NCBI RefSeq assembly: GCF_011386835.1
Contig: NC_088798.1
Span: 558,001-622,000, forward strand
DNA from: Chrysemys picta bellii
Taxonomy: Eukaryota; Chordata; Testudines; Emydidae
DNA: 64,000 nucleotides
Direction of reading: 5' to 3'
The notes under the pieces: generated by a model
Told to the model about the DNA's origin: nothing
The model's database searches: none
Seen by the model: the letters and a program-made list of their open reading frames with translations, nothing else
Shown: in pieces, positions 20,477-32,300 of the stretch
Layout: every line of letters begins with the position of its first letter
Position numbering within the stretch: position 1 is the first letter of the stretch
Made by a program: the position numbers and the translations under genes

Positions 20477-22494
20477 TTTGGCGAAGCTGCAGTTCTATGA
20501 TGAGGTCTCCGGAAGGTGGGCGTTAACCGGGCCACTGTCCCGCATCAGCATCACAAGACGAAGAGTGGGACTGGCAGTTCCCCATCTCCCTGCCCCTGCT
20601 TTGAGGAGTTCAGCTGGGTGCTCACAACCGCCCCGACACAGAGCCCAGTGTCCGGCGTGACCGTGACCTGAGCCAGGTCGGCGAGAGCCCGCACTGGCAA
20701 GGAGCCTGGGGCAGACAGGCTGGAGTCGCAGGGATCGGTGAGCCTGTATTCTGAAACTCCATGTGGGGCTGGGCCCAGGGAGCAGCCCAGAGAGGCAGCG
20801 GCAGGCCCCGGGCATCCCTGGGGCCAGGATCTGCGGGCTCCTTTCCTGCTGCCTGGGGCCCAGGACACCGCTCCCCGCACCTCTGGCATGTTTGCCCAGG
20901 GCCCGGCTCAGAGCGGTTAGGGCATCACCTGGGAGGTGGGAGGCCAGTTTGTCCCCGTGGTGCTGCCTGAGGGGAGAAGAGATTTGGACAGCGTTCCCCA
21001 GCCCCTGGGCTAGGGGATAATCAGACGGGGGCGCCCCCAGGCTCCCGGGGAAGCTGTTCCCCTCCCGACACAATGAAGAAGCCACCGGGCCAGAGCCTGT
21101 GAACTCACCAGCATGAGCGGAAGCTGCCGCGCCCCCGGCAGGCGACGGTGTGATTCGGGGCCTGGAAAGCGTAACTGGGTGAGTGAATCACACTCACCCT
21201 GACGAGTGGTACAACGGTGCCTGGTACACACGCGGCGCATGGGACTGGAAACTCATGGCCCAGAACTGGAAAACGGGACCCTGACACTGTCCAACGCTAC
21301 ACAAGAGTCGGGGTTTGGTGTCCAGAGACCTCCGCCTGCTCCAGCCCATGGCGGAGACCCGAAGAAATGCACCCTCAAGTTCGGGGATTTACAGCTAGGG
21401 CACGCAAGGGACAGGAGCTAAACCAAGTGACACAGCACGTAATTGAAACGGAATGATTATAAAACAAACGTAACCACACTCCTGGGAGGAGACCAGTCAG
21501 GCTGGTTTTGTGGCCACCTTGTTTGGTGGGACGGAAGGGTTAGTTCGGTTGCTTGGCTCTGAGCTGCGGAGGATGGGAACCTGCCCTGCTTTTGACAGAC
21601 GAGACGTGTGTAAAGGAGGTGAAATGCGTCTTGTGTTGTTCTCAGGATTGCAGGCGGCAGGTCAGGCACAGATGGATGCTCTGGGTTGGCTGGCTGGTCG
21701 CGACAATAGTTGCCCCGGGTCTGGGGCACCGTCTGGCTGATCGCATCCCTCTCCGGCATGGGCACAGGCTGGCGCGGCTCATTGCGATGTGGCCGTGTGG
21801 TACGGCTGCCCTCAGGCGCAAAGGGAAAGCTGAGAGTGACAGAGACAGGACAGTATGAACAAAGGGGGGGCAGAAAGGGACAAACCAAGGCAGGCGAACC
21901 GGAGCGCTCGTGTCTGCTGGCGTGGCAGGGCTGGCCGGGTGGCCCTGCTGCTGTGCTGAGGTCGGGACTGCTCTGAGGCCGTGACGTTCGGGATCCTGGG
22001 CAAAGGACGAAATCCCTGGAGTAGTGCAAGCTGCAAGGCCAGCGCCCGAGCCGGAGCCCGGGAGGAACAGCAGCAGGACTCGCCGGGGCGTGTGCTGTGG
22101 GATGCACCACATGAGCCACCAGAGGGCACTCTCGCCCCACACCGCACACCCCATGCCTGGAGCCCCACACCCAGGGCCTTCCTGCAGTGTCCCATGCTGC
22201 TCTCCAGAGACACAAAACCCGACTCCCGCTGCAACCCCAGAGATGCGGGGCAGGGCCCATGGGGCCAGCAGTGATTACACACCCCAACACCCCCCACCCC
22301 CGTGAGCACCTCGGCCATCTGCCCACGTCAGCCCCCCGCTGCCCCTCCCCCCAGACACCCCATCGTCCCAGCTGCTCCCTCCCCCACAGACACGCCCGCC
22401 CCGTCTCTCCACTGACTGGCCAGCACCGTCTGGGTGCCCCATCGCCCCCACAAGCCCTGGCCCAAGCCCCTCGCACCAGCCCTTGCCCTGTGCT
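20477..22494. other. GC-rich low-copy sequence without recognised gene
   Basis: A 339-codon minus-strand open frame (22476-21457) has no domain, no convincing start context and overlaps open frames in other phases. I judge it chance in GC-rich DNA. No repeat is recognised. Confidence 0.35.
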
Positions 22495-23299
22495 TAGGGT
22501 TGCCGGCGTCTGGTTTTGAACTGGAACACCCAGTCAGAAAGGGACCCTGGCGGCTCCGGTCAGCACCACTGACCGGGCCATTAAAGGTCCAGTTGCCGTG
22601 GGGCTGGCAGGCCCCCTGCCCGGCTCCGTGTGGCTGCCGGAGCGGCTGGCATGTCCCGCTGGCTCCTAAGCACAGGGGCAGCCAGGGGGGTGCGCGCAGT
22701 GTCCCCTCCCCTAGCGCCAGTTCCACAGCTCCCATTGGCCAGGAATGGCAGCCAATGGGACCTGCGGGTGAGGTGCCTGTGGGCGCAGGCAGCGCGCAGA
22801 GCCCCCTGGCCGCCCCTGCGCCAAGGAGCCAGAGAGACATGCCGGTTGCTTCCGGAAGCTGCCTGAGGTCCACACCGCCTGGAGCACCCCCCCACACACC
22901 CCTTCCCAAACCTCAAACCCCTGCCCTAGCCCTGAGCGCTCTCCCACACCCTGAACCTCTCATTTCTGGTTCCATCCCAGAGCCTGCCCCCCAACCTTCT
23001 GCCCCAGCCCAGAGCCCCCTCCTGCACACCAAACTCCTCATCCTTAGCCCCACCCCAGAGTCAGCACCCCCAGACGGAGCCCTCACCCCCCCACCCCGCA
23101 CATCCCAACCCACTGCCTCAGACAGGTGAAAATGAGCGAGTGAGTGAGGGTGAGGGAGAGCAAGCGACCAGGGGTGGTGGTGGAGTGACGGGGTGTGGCC
23201 TCAGAGAAGGAGGCGGGGCAGGGACAGGGCCTCGGGGTAGGGGGCCAGGGCTGGGGCAAGGGTGTTCGGTTTTCTGCAATCAGAAAGTTGGCAACCGTA
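22495..23299 (+). mobile_element. hAT-like element, TAGGGTTGCC ends, CCAAT-hairpin core (805 bp)
   Basis: The left end is TAGGGTTGCCGGCGTC and the right end GTTGGCAACCGTA. The flanks share CTGTGC, but an exact 8-bp duplication is not secure. The interior has a hairpin with inverted CCAAT boxes (ATTGG at 22734-22738, CCAAT at 22752-22756) and a C-rich array (22870-23100). Both recur in the differently ended element at 44695. Confidence 0.7.
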
Positions 23300-24531
23300 C
23301 AGCTGTGCCCCTGGCTGCGAGGCACTAGGCAGGCTTTGGGGGCAGAGCCTGCTTCCCGCAGCCTCCCTCCTGCTGCGCAGCCCAGGCTCCAGGGGCTTTA
23401 ATAATTAATGACGCCTCAAATTCATTAATCCCTGACTCAATCAGTGCCTCATTAATGGGGCTCGCTGGAGCGGGGTGCAGTGTGGTGGGCTGCCAGAACG
23501 TGGCAGGGCACCGTCCTGCCGCCCCAACATGGACGTGGCCCTGACTGACGCCAGCGTCCCGTCGCTGCTGCGGCCTGTGCCCCGGCTGGGCTTCCTGCGG
23601 CGGGGGGGCAGCGGTACTGTCTCCGCTGGCTGCAGAAGGGCTGGCATGGCTGCCCAGGGTCCACCCGCACTCCTTGCAGGCCTCTGGGCCCGTGCTGGCT
23701 GAGGCTGGGGGCTGGGCAGCACATTACGGGACACACACACACACACACACACACACCCCCGCAGGGCTAGTGCCAGGAAACAGGCCGGGGACACAGCGGC
23801 CTGCAGGGAGTGGGGCGGTGTCTGGGCTGTGCCCAGCCTGTAACCAGTCCTTGGCACTGACCACTTCAGCAGTCCAGGCCCCCCTCCCCCGCCACAATTC
23901 CACCGGGGCAGGCCCAAGGGTTCCATGCCGCTCGCCCTGTCTCTCGCTTGTCCTCCATGGCTGCCTGACGCAAATCCAGCCAAGCCAGCCTCCTGTGCGC
24001 AAGCCTCGTGAGCTCAGAGCTGTCAGCCGGGCCCTGCAACGCGCTGCCGCGGGCTGTGTAGCCAGACCCTGCGCGCTTGGCTCATACCAGCCTCCTGCCT
24101 CCTTTCCCGTGTGCTCCAGCATGCGGGGGTATGTGTGTGTGTGTGTGTGTCTTGCTTTGCTTGTACTTGGGTGGGGCATCGCCTCCTCTTGGTCCTTGCT
24201 CCCTGAGCATGCCTGGCCCAGCCACGGGGTTCTGGTGGCTCGTCGGCTCCTCCATTCACGGCGTAGCAGGCCCTGGGGCTGGGCTGCGAATGCCTTGCAG
24301 CTCCCACTGTACAGTACAGGGCTCTGCTAACTGGTACCTCGGTAGGGGGAGCAGCTCCATACGGGTCCCTGTCTCTGGTAACCACCCCCCACCCCCTCCA
24401 CACACACAGGGGGCAGAGGCTGCACTGGGCCGTCTGGGCCCCGCTCGCTGGGGCAGTCACATTTGGCTGGGGGCAGTTCATGGCTCTCATCCATGTTTGG
24501 TTAATTAGGTTTCAGAACATCAATTCCCCAG
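23300..24531. other. GC-rich low-copy sequence with AT-rich island and CA tracts
   Basis: An AT-rich island lies at 23395-23465 with repeated homeodomain-core words (TAATTAAT, CATTAAT). (CA)n tracts lie at 23731-23756 and (TG)n at 24131-24150. No gene is recognised. Confidence 0.35.
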
Positions 24532-24607
24532 GTTTCAGAGTAGCAGCCGTGTTAGTCTGTATCCGCAAAAAGAAGAACAGGAGTACTTGTGGCACCTTAG
24601 AGACTAA
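24532..24607 (+). mobile_element. Foldback SINE, type A, 76-bp truncated copy
   Basis: The head gtttcagagtagcagccgtg, ttagtctgtatccgcaaaaa and the first arm up to ttagagactaa are present. A perfect 11-bp duplication CAATTCCCCAG flanks it (24521-24531 and 24608-24618). The copy stops within the first arm, so the 3' half is missing. Confidence 0.88.
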
Positions 24608-24618
24608 CAATTCCCCAG

Positions 24619-25148
24619 CACGCCCTTGGTGGCAGGGAATGTCCTTATGGGCAGTTCTGGGAGGCAGGAGGGCACAAGCCAGCCCATGTCTAAAGGCCCC
24701 TCCCCCAGCCTTGCGGGAGGAACCACTAGACCCGGGAACCAAATGAAGACGGGAGACAACTAAGGAATAACAGGGTCAGGAGTGAAGGTCATGGGTTCAA
24801 AACTAGGGATCCAGAGGGGGACACCGAGCAGAGAACCCTGGACAGTGCCCGCTGCTCCTCACAGCTGTCTAGGGAGCCAGCGGACGCTGCCCAGAGGAAC
24901 TCTGCCTGGATGCGTGAGCCCAGGGATGAACAGAAATAGCCCCTCACAGTCGCAGAGCACCCCCTTGTCCATCCTCCTCCTCCTGGTATTATAGATAGTG
25001 ACCTTGGCCAGGGCCAGGAGGTTGATGAGGAGGTCTCGCAACTTCGCAGGGAATGGCTGGCTGGCTGGCTACACCATTGTACTGCCCGTCACTGGAGTAT
25101 CAGGCACCAGCCGGTACCAGGCCTAGCCAGGGCTCTTCGGCACCTGAG
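24619..25148. other. Low-copy sequence
   Basis: No coding region or repeat is recognised. Confidence 0.35.
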
Positions 25149-25270
25149 TAGGGTGACCAGACAGCAAGTGTGAAAAATCGGAACAGGGTCGGGGGGAATA
25201 GGAGCCTATATAAGAAAAAGCCCCAAACATCAGGACTGTCCCTATAAAATCGGGAAATCTGGTCACCCTC
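25149..25270 (+). mobile_element. Palindromic MITE, TAGGGTGACCAGA ends (122 bp)
   Basis: The termini TAGGGTGACCAGA and TCTGGTCACCCTC are near-perfect inverted repeats, and the two halves pair over most of their length (ataggagcctatataagaaa, gactgtccctataaaatcgg). Flanking 8-mers CACCTGAG and TACCTTAG agree at 6 of 8 positions, compatible with an old 8-bp hAT-type duplication. Confidence 0.8.
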
Positions 25271-27109
25271 TACCTTAGGCTCCAGCACATGCTGCCCCAG
25301 AGATCAGGTGTAGCTGGGGAATTTAAAAATCGGAGTTTCAATAATGACAACATCTCCTTGCTCGCTCTCTGTAGAGGTGTTTTTGTGCATGTGTGTGCTG
25401 TGTGCACATCTCGGTGTGTGTGTGTATGCGTTGTGTGTGCATGCGTTGTGTGCGCACACACACACACACACCTCTCCCCAGCCCGCTCACTGTGTCCGCT
25501 CCTCAGCCCCACACCACAGCAGGGAGCGGACAGTCTCCCTGGCTCCAGCTGCCGGGGCAGGAGGTTCGGGTTCTAGACTGACCGGGGGCTTGGTGCCGCT
25601 CGCTGATACTCGCCCTGTCCCTGGCCATGGCTATTCTGGTGGCTGAATGGAGCAGGAATGAAGAGATGGCTCCAGGAATCGCTGGGTGGGTGCGTGGCCC
25701 GGGCTCCTTTCAGCATCTCTGGCACTATGGGGCGGGGAGCGGCTGCTGCCATGCTGGGGGGGCAATGCCCACCCCCACTGCTCTATAAATACCCTGCACA
25801 TGTCATGGTCGCTTGCTGTTTGCATTTGTGCAGCCTGGGAACAGCCCAGCATCCCGTGACCCCGGGGTGCTGAACCGACACTGGCGGCTGCTGGGGGGAG
25901 GCCTGGCCCCATTCCCCCTGCTGCCAGGACCGGCACGCTGGCTCCAGGCACCAGTGCTGGCTCGAGCTGTGCCCAGAACTCTCCCCTGGGCCTAGGGGCA
26001 GAGCCCCTGCAGCTCCCCACTGCTGGCGAGTCCCAGGACAGCAGAGGCCCTGGCCCTGGGCCTGCCCCGCACTGGGTCGGGCACTCAGAGTTGCAGGGCA
26101 GCGTGTGGCCCGGCAGGACGAATGATCACAGCAAGATGGAGAGGAAGTAAAAACTGAGCTATTTCCTTATCTGCAGCATCAGGGCTTTGCTGTCATTACC
26201 AGAGCAATTATCATCTCATTGAGAGTCTTTAGCTGCCCTGATCCGCCTCTCCCCTGGATTTGCTCTGCGGGCTGGAGCTGCCGGAAGGGAAGGCAGCCTA
26301 ATAAAAAGGAAAGGGGGTCTCTGGCTTCTGCTGTGGACTCTCCACCGGACAGAGCAACCTGGGGCCAGGTGGGGAACTCGGAGAAGGACATTGCAGCCAG
26401 TGTGTGCATCTCCAGTGGACTGGCCCAGGGCAGGGTGGCAGGTTGGGGCACATCAGAGCCACTAGGAAGGTAACCAAAATCCCCATCCCATTATCCTCTG
26501 CTTAGCAGAACAGTTGACCCCCCACCACCACCACCCTGTATCCCCAGTGCAAGCTGGGAGGGCTGGGATGGGATGGGGAGAAATCGCTTAAGGGGGACTT
26601 GCTCCTGCTTTGCACCAGGCAGATGCCAGGGCTCCAGCATCTGCCTCTCCTCTCTCTGGCCTCCGTCCCAGCAGCAGTGGGCCTGCTCCCCCAGCAAGCA
26701 GAGAGCAGGACAGTGGCCTATGCCTGCCTCTGGGACTGGTGTTTAGGACAGCCTGGAGCCAGCAGTACCGTGGGCTGGCGGGGGGGGCAGAGGGCTTGTG
26801 GCCACTAGCAGCTCCTCCCGCCCTGTGCAGCACAAACTGGCCCTGGCATGGGAAAAGGCTGAGCCCAGCCGCGGCACTCGGCCTCCAGCCGCAGCAGGAG
26901 GCTAGGGGCACGTGGACCTCATCTGGGTATTCTCTGCAAACAGCAGCACAGCTGGCCTGGGAGCTGGGGTTGGGGGCCCAGCAGAGGGAGCTGGAGAAGC
27001 CCCCTCCCTCACACTGGCTCCAACCCCCGGGGGAGTGGCAGGACAGGTCCCTGCAGGACAGGCTCTAGCACCTCACCTGGCATTGGCAGAATAATGCGGA
27101 TAGATCCGT
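25271..27109. other. GC-rich low-copy sequence with CA tract and AT-rich island
   Basis: A TG/CA-rich stretch occupies 25380-25472. At 26100-26235 an AT-rich, non-repetitive block (aaaactgagctatttcctta, accagagcaattatcatctc) stands out and is a candidate conserved non-coding element. No exon is recognised. Confidence 0.35.
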
Positions 27110-27475
27110 CAATGGCCGAGCGCGTCCGATACTAAATGCAGGTCTGGGCACCCAGCTCAGACAGGGCTGTGCAGAACTAGAGGGGGCTCAGAGGAGCAAC
27201 GAGAAACATCACCTGGGAAAACTCTCGTGTGAAGAGATTGAAATGACTGGGACTGTTAGAGAAGATGAGAGGCTGTGATTAAGTCTATAAAATAATGACT
27301 GGCCTAGATAAGGGAGATCGGAAGCATCTGGTCTCCCTGGCTAACACCAGGACAAGGGAAAGTTCAATGACATCGAAAGGTAGGAAATACAAAACATGAC
27401 AGGAAATTAGACTGTGGAACTCACTGCTACTTGATGTTGTTGAGGCCTAGCACTTGGCAAGGTTCGAAGAGGGAG
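27110..27475 (+). mobile_element. Old CR1/L3-like LINE fragment
   Basis: Diverged match to the C-terminal ORF2 region and 3' part of CR1-superfamily LINEs (ggtctgggcacccagctcag, gctcagaggagcaacgagaa, attagactgtggaactcact). Frameshifted and dead. Confidence 0.65.
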
Positions 27476-27579
27476 TGATCATTTGTAGGCCAACAAGAAT
27501 AGGCCATGTTATAATAATTGCTAACACAGGGTCAAGCAGCCTGCAGGGACTAAAAGTGTGATCACGCATCTCAGGGCAA

Positions 27580-28640
27580 ACTTTTAAGAACCAGGACACG
27601 AACCCCAAACTGGTGGTGAGTTCTATGCTTAGCTTCCAGCAACCAATCAAGTGTGAACTCTCCAGGCACTATAACAGCCTTGCCATGGAGTCACTAACAG
27701 GCCCTGGGGTGTTCTGATCTGCCTCGCCACCCCAGTGAGCCTGCGTTTATGACAGATGGCCCCTTACACCAAGGATCACAGCAACATTCAGGTCACTCCC
27801 CATCCCAAAGGACCCATCACCTACCCCAGATCAATTGCACCTTAGATCTCACACTAAAGACAACGCTTGTAGCCACTCCTATAATAAACTATACACAGAT
27901 TTATTAATAGGAAAAGGAAATGAGAGGTATTTATATTGTTAAAGCAGATAAATATAGATACACAAATGAGTTACAATCTTATGTTTCAAAGGGTAATGGA
28001 AGCTTCTATAATTAGTAAGTTCTATATGCTCTTTAAGACTAACAAGCTAAGCAGCTGGAGAGCCCTTGCTTATGCCTGGAAAACCTTGCCCTCCAGAGTC
28101 CAAGTGGAACAGAGCTACAGTTCCTTCTTGTTAGGTGTTGGTATCTCTCCTCCCCCACCCCATGCACACAAACTCGGCTGATGGGAGGAATCTACTTGCA
28201 AGACTCATTTTCATGGGGGAGAGCAGAGCAAAGCAACAGAGTCTGTTTTCCTCTTTAATGTTTCACAATAGTCCGTCTGGTGTTGATGGACCTTCCCTGG
28301 TGGCCAGGATGTAACACCTTCAGTTGCAGATCGCCACTTCACACTAGTTAGTGTCTCTCTCATGGTGGGTGATTTACATGGTCACAGAAAGTCACAATAC
28401 CAATGCTCAAATAGCCATTTACAATATGGAATACAGACGCTGTAAGTGAGATTAATGCCGGCCGCCATTCACAAGCATTCATTAAATCTAAACACATTCT
28501 TACAACTCTAATCCCTATTTCAACAGTACTAACGCACAGGTGAGCCAGACTGGTTCCACCTCTTTATTTGTCAGTCTTCATTTGAGACAAGGGGAGCTTG
28601 GCATGAGCTGGCACCTGGTCTGCAAGCACCACACAGAGCA
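27580..28640 (-). mobile_element. LTR-like repeat family F, longest copy
   Basis: Homologous pieces occur at 6423-6731, 8936-8996 and 36165-36500. TTTATT on the plus strand at 27900-27905 is an AATAAA signal on the minus strand. Terminal TG/CA and a target duplication were not found, so the assignment to an LTR rests on length, polyadenylation signal and repetition. Confidence 0.5.
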
Positions 28641-28785
28641 TATTAGAAGGAATTAAAACCTTATGCTTTGGGACTTAAACTGGTCTCTAACTCCTAGGCA
28701 TTAGGACAAGATCTTCATGGGGGATGCTATCCCCCATCTGCCTGCTGCAGGTTCTAACACCAGCTTCCTTAGACGTTTTTAATCC

Positions 28786-28927
28786 TTCCTTAGAGGTTTT
28801 TAAGGTCAGGCTTGACGAAGCCCTGGCTGGGATGATTTAGTTGGGAATTGGTCCTGCTTTGAGCAGGGGGTTGGACTAGATGACCTCTTGAGGTCCCTTC
28901 CAACCCTGATATTCTATGATTCTATGG
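28786..28927 (+). mobile_element. CR1 LINE 3' end
   Basis: The sequence runs from ccttagaggtttttaaggtc to ctgatattctatgattctat, the last 140 bp of CR1 with its octamer tail. It is 5'-truncated. Confidence 0.88.
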
Positions 28928-28984
28928 TGTTGGCCACGCTCAGAGATAGGATCCTGGGCAAGGTGAACTATGGGTCTGATGCAG

Positions 28985-29230
28985 TCTCGCAATTACTAGA
29001 CTTCAGAGTCAGAAATTCCAAGGCCAGAAAGGCCCATTGCGATCACCTAGTCTGACCACCTGTACAGCACAGGCTGGAGAACTGCCCCACAATAACACCT
29101 TTGCATCTAGGCCTGCTCTTTTAAACAAAATCCACTCTTGATTTAAGAATTGCCACTGATGGAGAATCCACCACAAACCTCCCCTAGATGATGTCCCATT
29201 TATTCACTCTCACTGTGAAAACATTCCATC
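28985..29230 (-). mobile_element. Old LINE 3' fragment, minus strand
   Basis: The block cattgcgatcacctagtctg is a CR1/L3-type 3' end on the minus strand, followed by remnants of the C-terminal region (ttgccactgatggagaatcc). No frame is intact. Confidence 0.55.
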
Positions 29231-29377
29231 TCCTTTCCAGCTTTGAATCTCATGCGAGCGGTGTTTGCTGGATTGAAACCCAGCTATTAAAAAAAAAAAA
29301 AAAACACACCTCTCTTCCCATGTGGGCACTTTCTGCTGTCGGACCTCGTGAGGGTCACTTGGATAACTCAGTAGATT

Positions 29378-29579
29378 AACACGGCTGCTACTCTGAAACC
29401 TGTCAGTCTGTATCCGGAAAAAGAACAGGAGTACTTGTGGCACCTTAGAGACTAACAAATTTATTAGAGCATAAGCTTTCGTGGATATGCATCCGAAGAA
29501 GTGGGCTGTAGTCCATGAAAGCTTATGCTCTAATAAATTCGTTAGTCTCTAAGGTGCCACAAGTACTCCTGTTCTTTTT
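29378..29579 (+). mobile_element. Foldback SINE, type A, with inverted 5' head
   Basis: The element is flanked by a perfect 10-bp duplication TCAGTAGATT (29368-29377 and 29580-29589). The first 23 bp (29378-29400) are the head in reverse orientation (aacacggctgctactctgaa). The body then runs forward from cagtctgtatccgg through both inverted arms to a T-run. An inverted 5' end is a known signature of twin priming during LINE-driven insertion. Confidence 0.85.
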
Positions 29580-29738
29580 TCAGTAGATTGAGCTCCTTTA
29601 GTTTAGCTGCAAACAGGTTTTTACAGCTCTATTTGAAGTGGACCCAGTGTCCAGTAACAGTCTCACTAATGCTGTATATGGCAGGGATACCTCTCGAGAT
29701 TCCCCTGCTTAACAGTGCAAGGATCACAGTCACCCTCT

Positions 29739-29823
29739 TAGGGCTTGTCAACCCAGGGAAATCTACCAGCCAAGTCACACCAGTATAGCTATGCCGGTAA
29801 TCTCCCTGAGCAGACAAGCCCTG
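29739..29823. mobile_element. Short MITE, TAGGGCTTGTC ends (85 bp)
   Basis: The ends are TAGGGCTTGTCAAC and GCAGACAAGCCCTG. It interrupts the minus-strand LINE remnant. No target duplication was confirmed. Confidence 0.6.
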
Positions 29824-30204
29824 ACCTAAAGCATTATACTGGGAGCTCATGTTCACCTGGTTTTCTACTCTGACCTCTGTGTCCTTTCCATGTCCTCACA
29901 TTCTCACATGCAGTCGTCCTTCTTATAAGTGTCTGTTTCTAGACCCCTGACCTTGCATTTGGCTCCATTAAAATGCATGCTGTTCAAATGAGCCCCTTTA
30001 CCAAGTGACTGCTCTGTAGACCTGACCTGCCCCCATCATGTGCCACACCAAAAGAATGAGTCCGCTGCAGTTTTACCAGCAATGGTTGGATCGTTTCCTC
30101 CAGCTCATTGATAAAGACGTGGCATAGCCCCAGGCCGAGAACAGCGCCCTGTGGCCCCTCCCAGATCCACCCCCTGGAGGATGGCTCCCCATTTTCATTT
30201 ACTT

Positions 30205-30300
30205 TTTGAGGCCTGAAGAAGAGCTCTGTGGAGCTCACCAAATTGTCTCTGACCAACAGAAGTTGGGGCAATAAAAAGATCTCACCTCCCCCACCTCGTC
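30205..30300 (+). repeat. Interspersed repeat family G (three copies)
   Basis: The words gaagaagagctctgtggagc, caacagaagttgg and caataaaaagatctcacctc recur at 31014-31090 (plus) and, inverted in part, at 31950-32045. The family is common in turtles as far as I recall. I could not assign its class. Confidence 0.55.
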
Positions 30301-30704
30301 TCTCTCGATCAGTTAAACAGGTTTTAATCCATTTTATATGGGCTACGCTGATGGTGCAGAGTGCTGGTTGTTTAAATCCGACTGTCACGCAGACTGCTAC
30401 AGAGCGTTTGACTCAGTCCTAAGTATTATCCCTTTTGGGCCAGAGTGGCGAGCCAGCATTCATGGCCTTGGGGGCTGCTTGCCGCAGAAGTGGAAATGAG
30501 CGATGGAGCCAGGTAGTTCTTTGGGGCCGTGCTGTTCACGGACACAGCATGTACACAGCCCTGTTCCCACAACAGGGCAGGCAGCTCCCTTGCTCAGAAA
30601 GCCAAGCCTGCATTCCCATGTCCCCAGGAGCTTTAACTCTGCATCCTCCCGGGCCCTTGCTCACCACTTCTCGCGCTAGCTGCTGGCTTTCTCCCTTTCC
30701 CACT

Positions 30705-30960
30705 CTGAGGGAGGGGAAGTGCCCGGCCGGCGGCTGGGGTCCGGAGGCAAGGGGGCTGCCTGAAGCCCATAGCGCTCGGGCAGCCCGGCTCTTAAACAGA
30801 GCCGAAGAGTCAGGGGAGGAGCAGAGCAGCCGCGGGAGGGGAAGTGCCCGGCCGGCATTTTCCCAGACATGTTCGGCTTTTTGGCAATTCCCTCCGGACG
30901 GGGGTTTGATTGCCGAAAAGCCGGACATGTCCGGGAAAAACCGGACGTATGGTAACCCTA
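30705..30960 (-). mobile_element. hAT-like MITE, TAGGGTTACCATA family, truncated copy
   Basis: The right edge ggacgtatggtaaccctа-type terminus at 30943-30960 and the foldback arms (gccggacatgtccggg, acatgttcggc) match the left half of 5406-5875 in reverse orientation. The other terminus is missing. Confidence 0.8.
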
Positions 30961-31013
30961 GGTCACCCTAGCCACGTGACTCAACACCTTGTTGCTTCAG
31001 CTACCACTACACA

Positions 31014-32050
31014 AAGACCTGAAGAAGAGCTCAGGGTAGCTCAAAAGCAGGAGTTGGTCCAATAAGAGATCTTACCTCCCCCACCTTGTCATTGATAAAG
31101 GGTCATTTAATCACTCCTTCCAGTGAGCTCAAATGAAAGGTGGTTGGTTACTGTCCATGGGTGTCCTAATCTTTGATTGTTCTACAGATCAAAGACATGG
31201 TTGAGGGAAGCCATTAAACACTTTCCCGTCTAACACTCTGTTCTGTCAGTGTTATCATCAGCAACCACACTTATGAGCTCGTTTAAAAACTATCAAATTT
31301 ATTTGACAAGACCTATTTCCCATAAAACTATGTTGATTGGCATTAATTATGCTACCAACCTTTAATTCTTTACTGATTGTGTCCCTTTACTAGCTACTGT
31401 TTAACATTCTCTCTCGTAACTGATGGAATAGAACGTATGCAATTATCACACTGAGATATGAATACATCATTCTGCTTCTTTCCAAATACAGAAGAGAAAT
31501 ATATACATTGAAAACTTTTGCTTTTTCTGCATCATGATTGACAATCTTACCATCCTTGTCTAGAATCAGATGCGAACCATTGCTAGGATTTGGTTTGTTC
31601 CTGATATTTAAAAGAATTCATTATTATCCTTAATCCTTCACTGATACAGACAATTGATAAGAGAAGCTAAAGATGTTTCCTAGGTGCTAATTTGTATTGG
31701 TACTCATTGCTATCAGCTTTTCTATTTGCTAAATATTTATTTTTAATTGCTTCTTCCACTACCCCTCATTACCCTTATGTTTGCAGAATTGTGTTTTTTG
31801 AAAGTCTAATTAAGCATTCCTAAACAACTCCAAATGTTCAGTTTCATGTTTAAATATTTCCTTCCCCTCAGTTTTACTTATGATTGTTTTCAGCTTTGGC
31901 AAATGGGCCCTTTTAAAAGCACCAGGTTGTACATATGGCTGCCCAGGACTACAAGGTTAGTTGGCCCAATAAAAGATATGACCTAACTTTTGCTGGTGAG
32001 AGACACGAGCTTTTCACACTTACAGATCACTCTTCTTCAGGTCTGAGAAA
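31014..32050. other. Family G copies around an old LINE-like AT-rich stretch
   Basis: Family G copies lie at 31014-31090 and 31950-32045. Between them, AT-rich sequence resembles a decayed minus-strand LINE, but no frame or motif is secure. No host coding sequence is seen. Confidence 0.35.
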
Positions 32051-32300
32051 CATACTCAGTGTCACAGCTACCTATAAGGTGGAACAGATTGTTTAGCACA
32101 AGTAGTTACACACATGTCCCTACAGACCAGGATACAACAACTCAAAGCGGCACTAGATCTGCCAGAACAGCAGATCCAAAACATGCAGACACATCTCCAC
32201 TGGATCCTACACTTGCCTGTCACAACATGTGGTGTACCGCATCCAGTGCACTAAGGGCCCCAATAACTACTATGTGGGTGAAACTAGAAAATCACTGAAC

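Larger units (their letters stand above)
29590..30430 (-). pseudogene. Old L3-like LINE remnant, minus strand, interrupted
   Basis: Minus-strand translation of 30150-30010 still reads HVFINELEETIQPLLVKLQ, the RT segment after the GVPQG box. The surrounding sequence fits a decayed LINE. A short MITE at 29739-29823 (tagggcttgtcaac / agacaagccctg) and a repeat at 30205-30300 interrupt it. Confidence 0.6.

Noticed and set aside
21457..22476. 339-codon minus-strand open frame
   Set aside because: No homologous domain recognised, low-complexity composition and overlapping open frames in other phases. Weak host-gene candidate only.
29378..29579. Classifying the foldback repeat as a MITE DNA transposon
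   Set aside because: The inverted arms invite this, but the 10-12-bp duplications and one-sided head fit retroposition.
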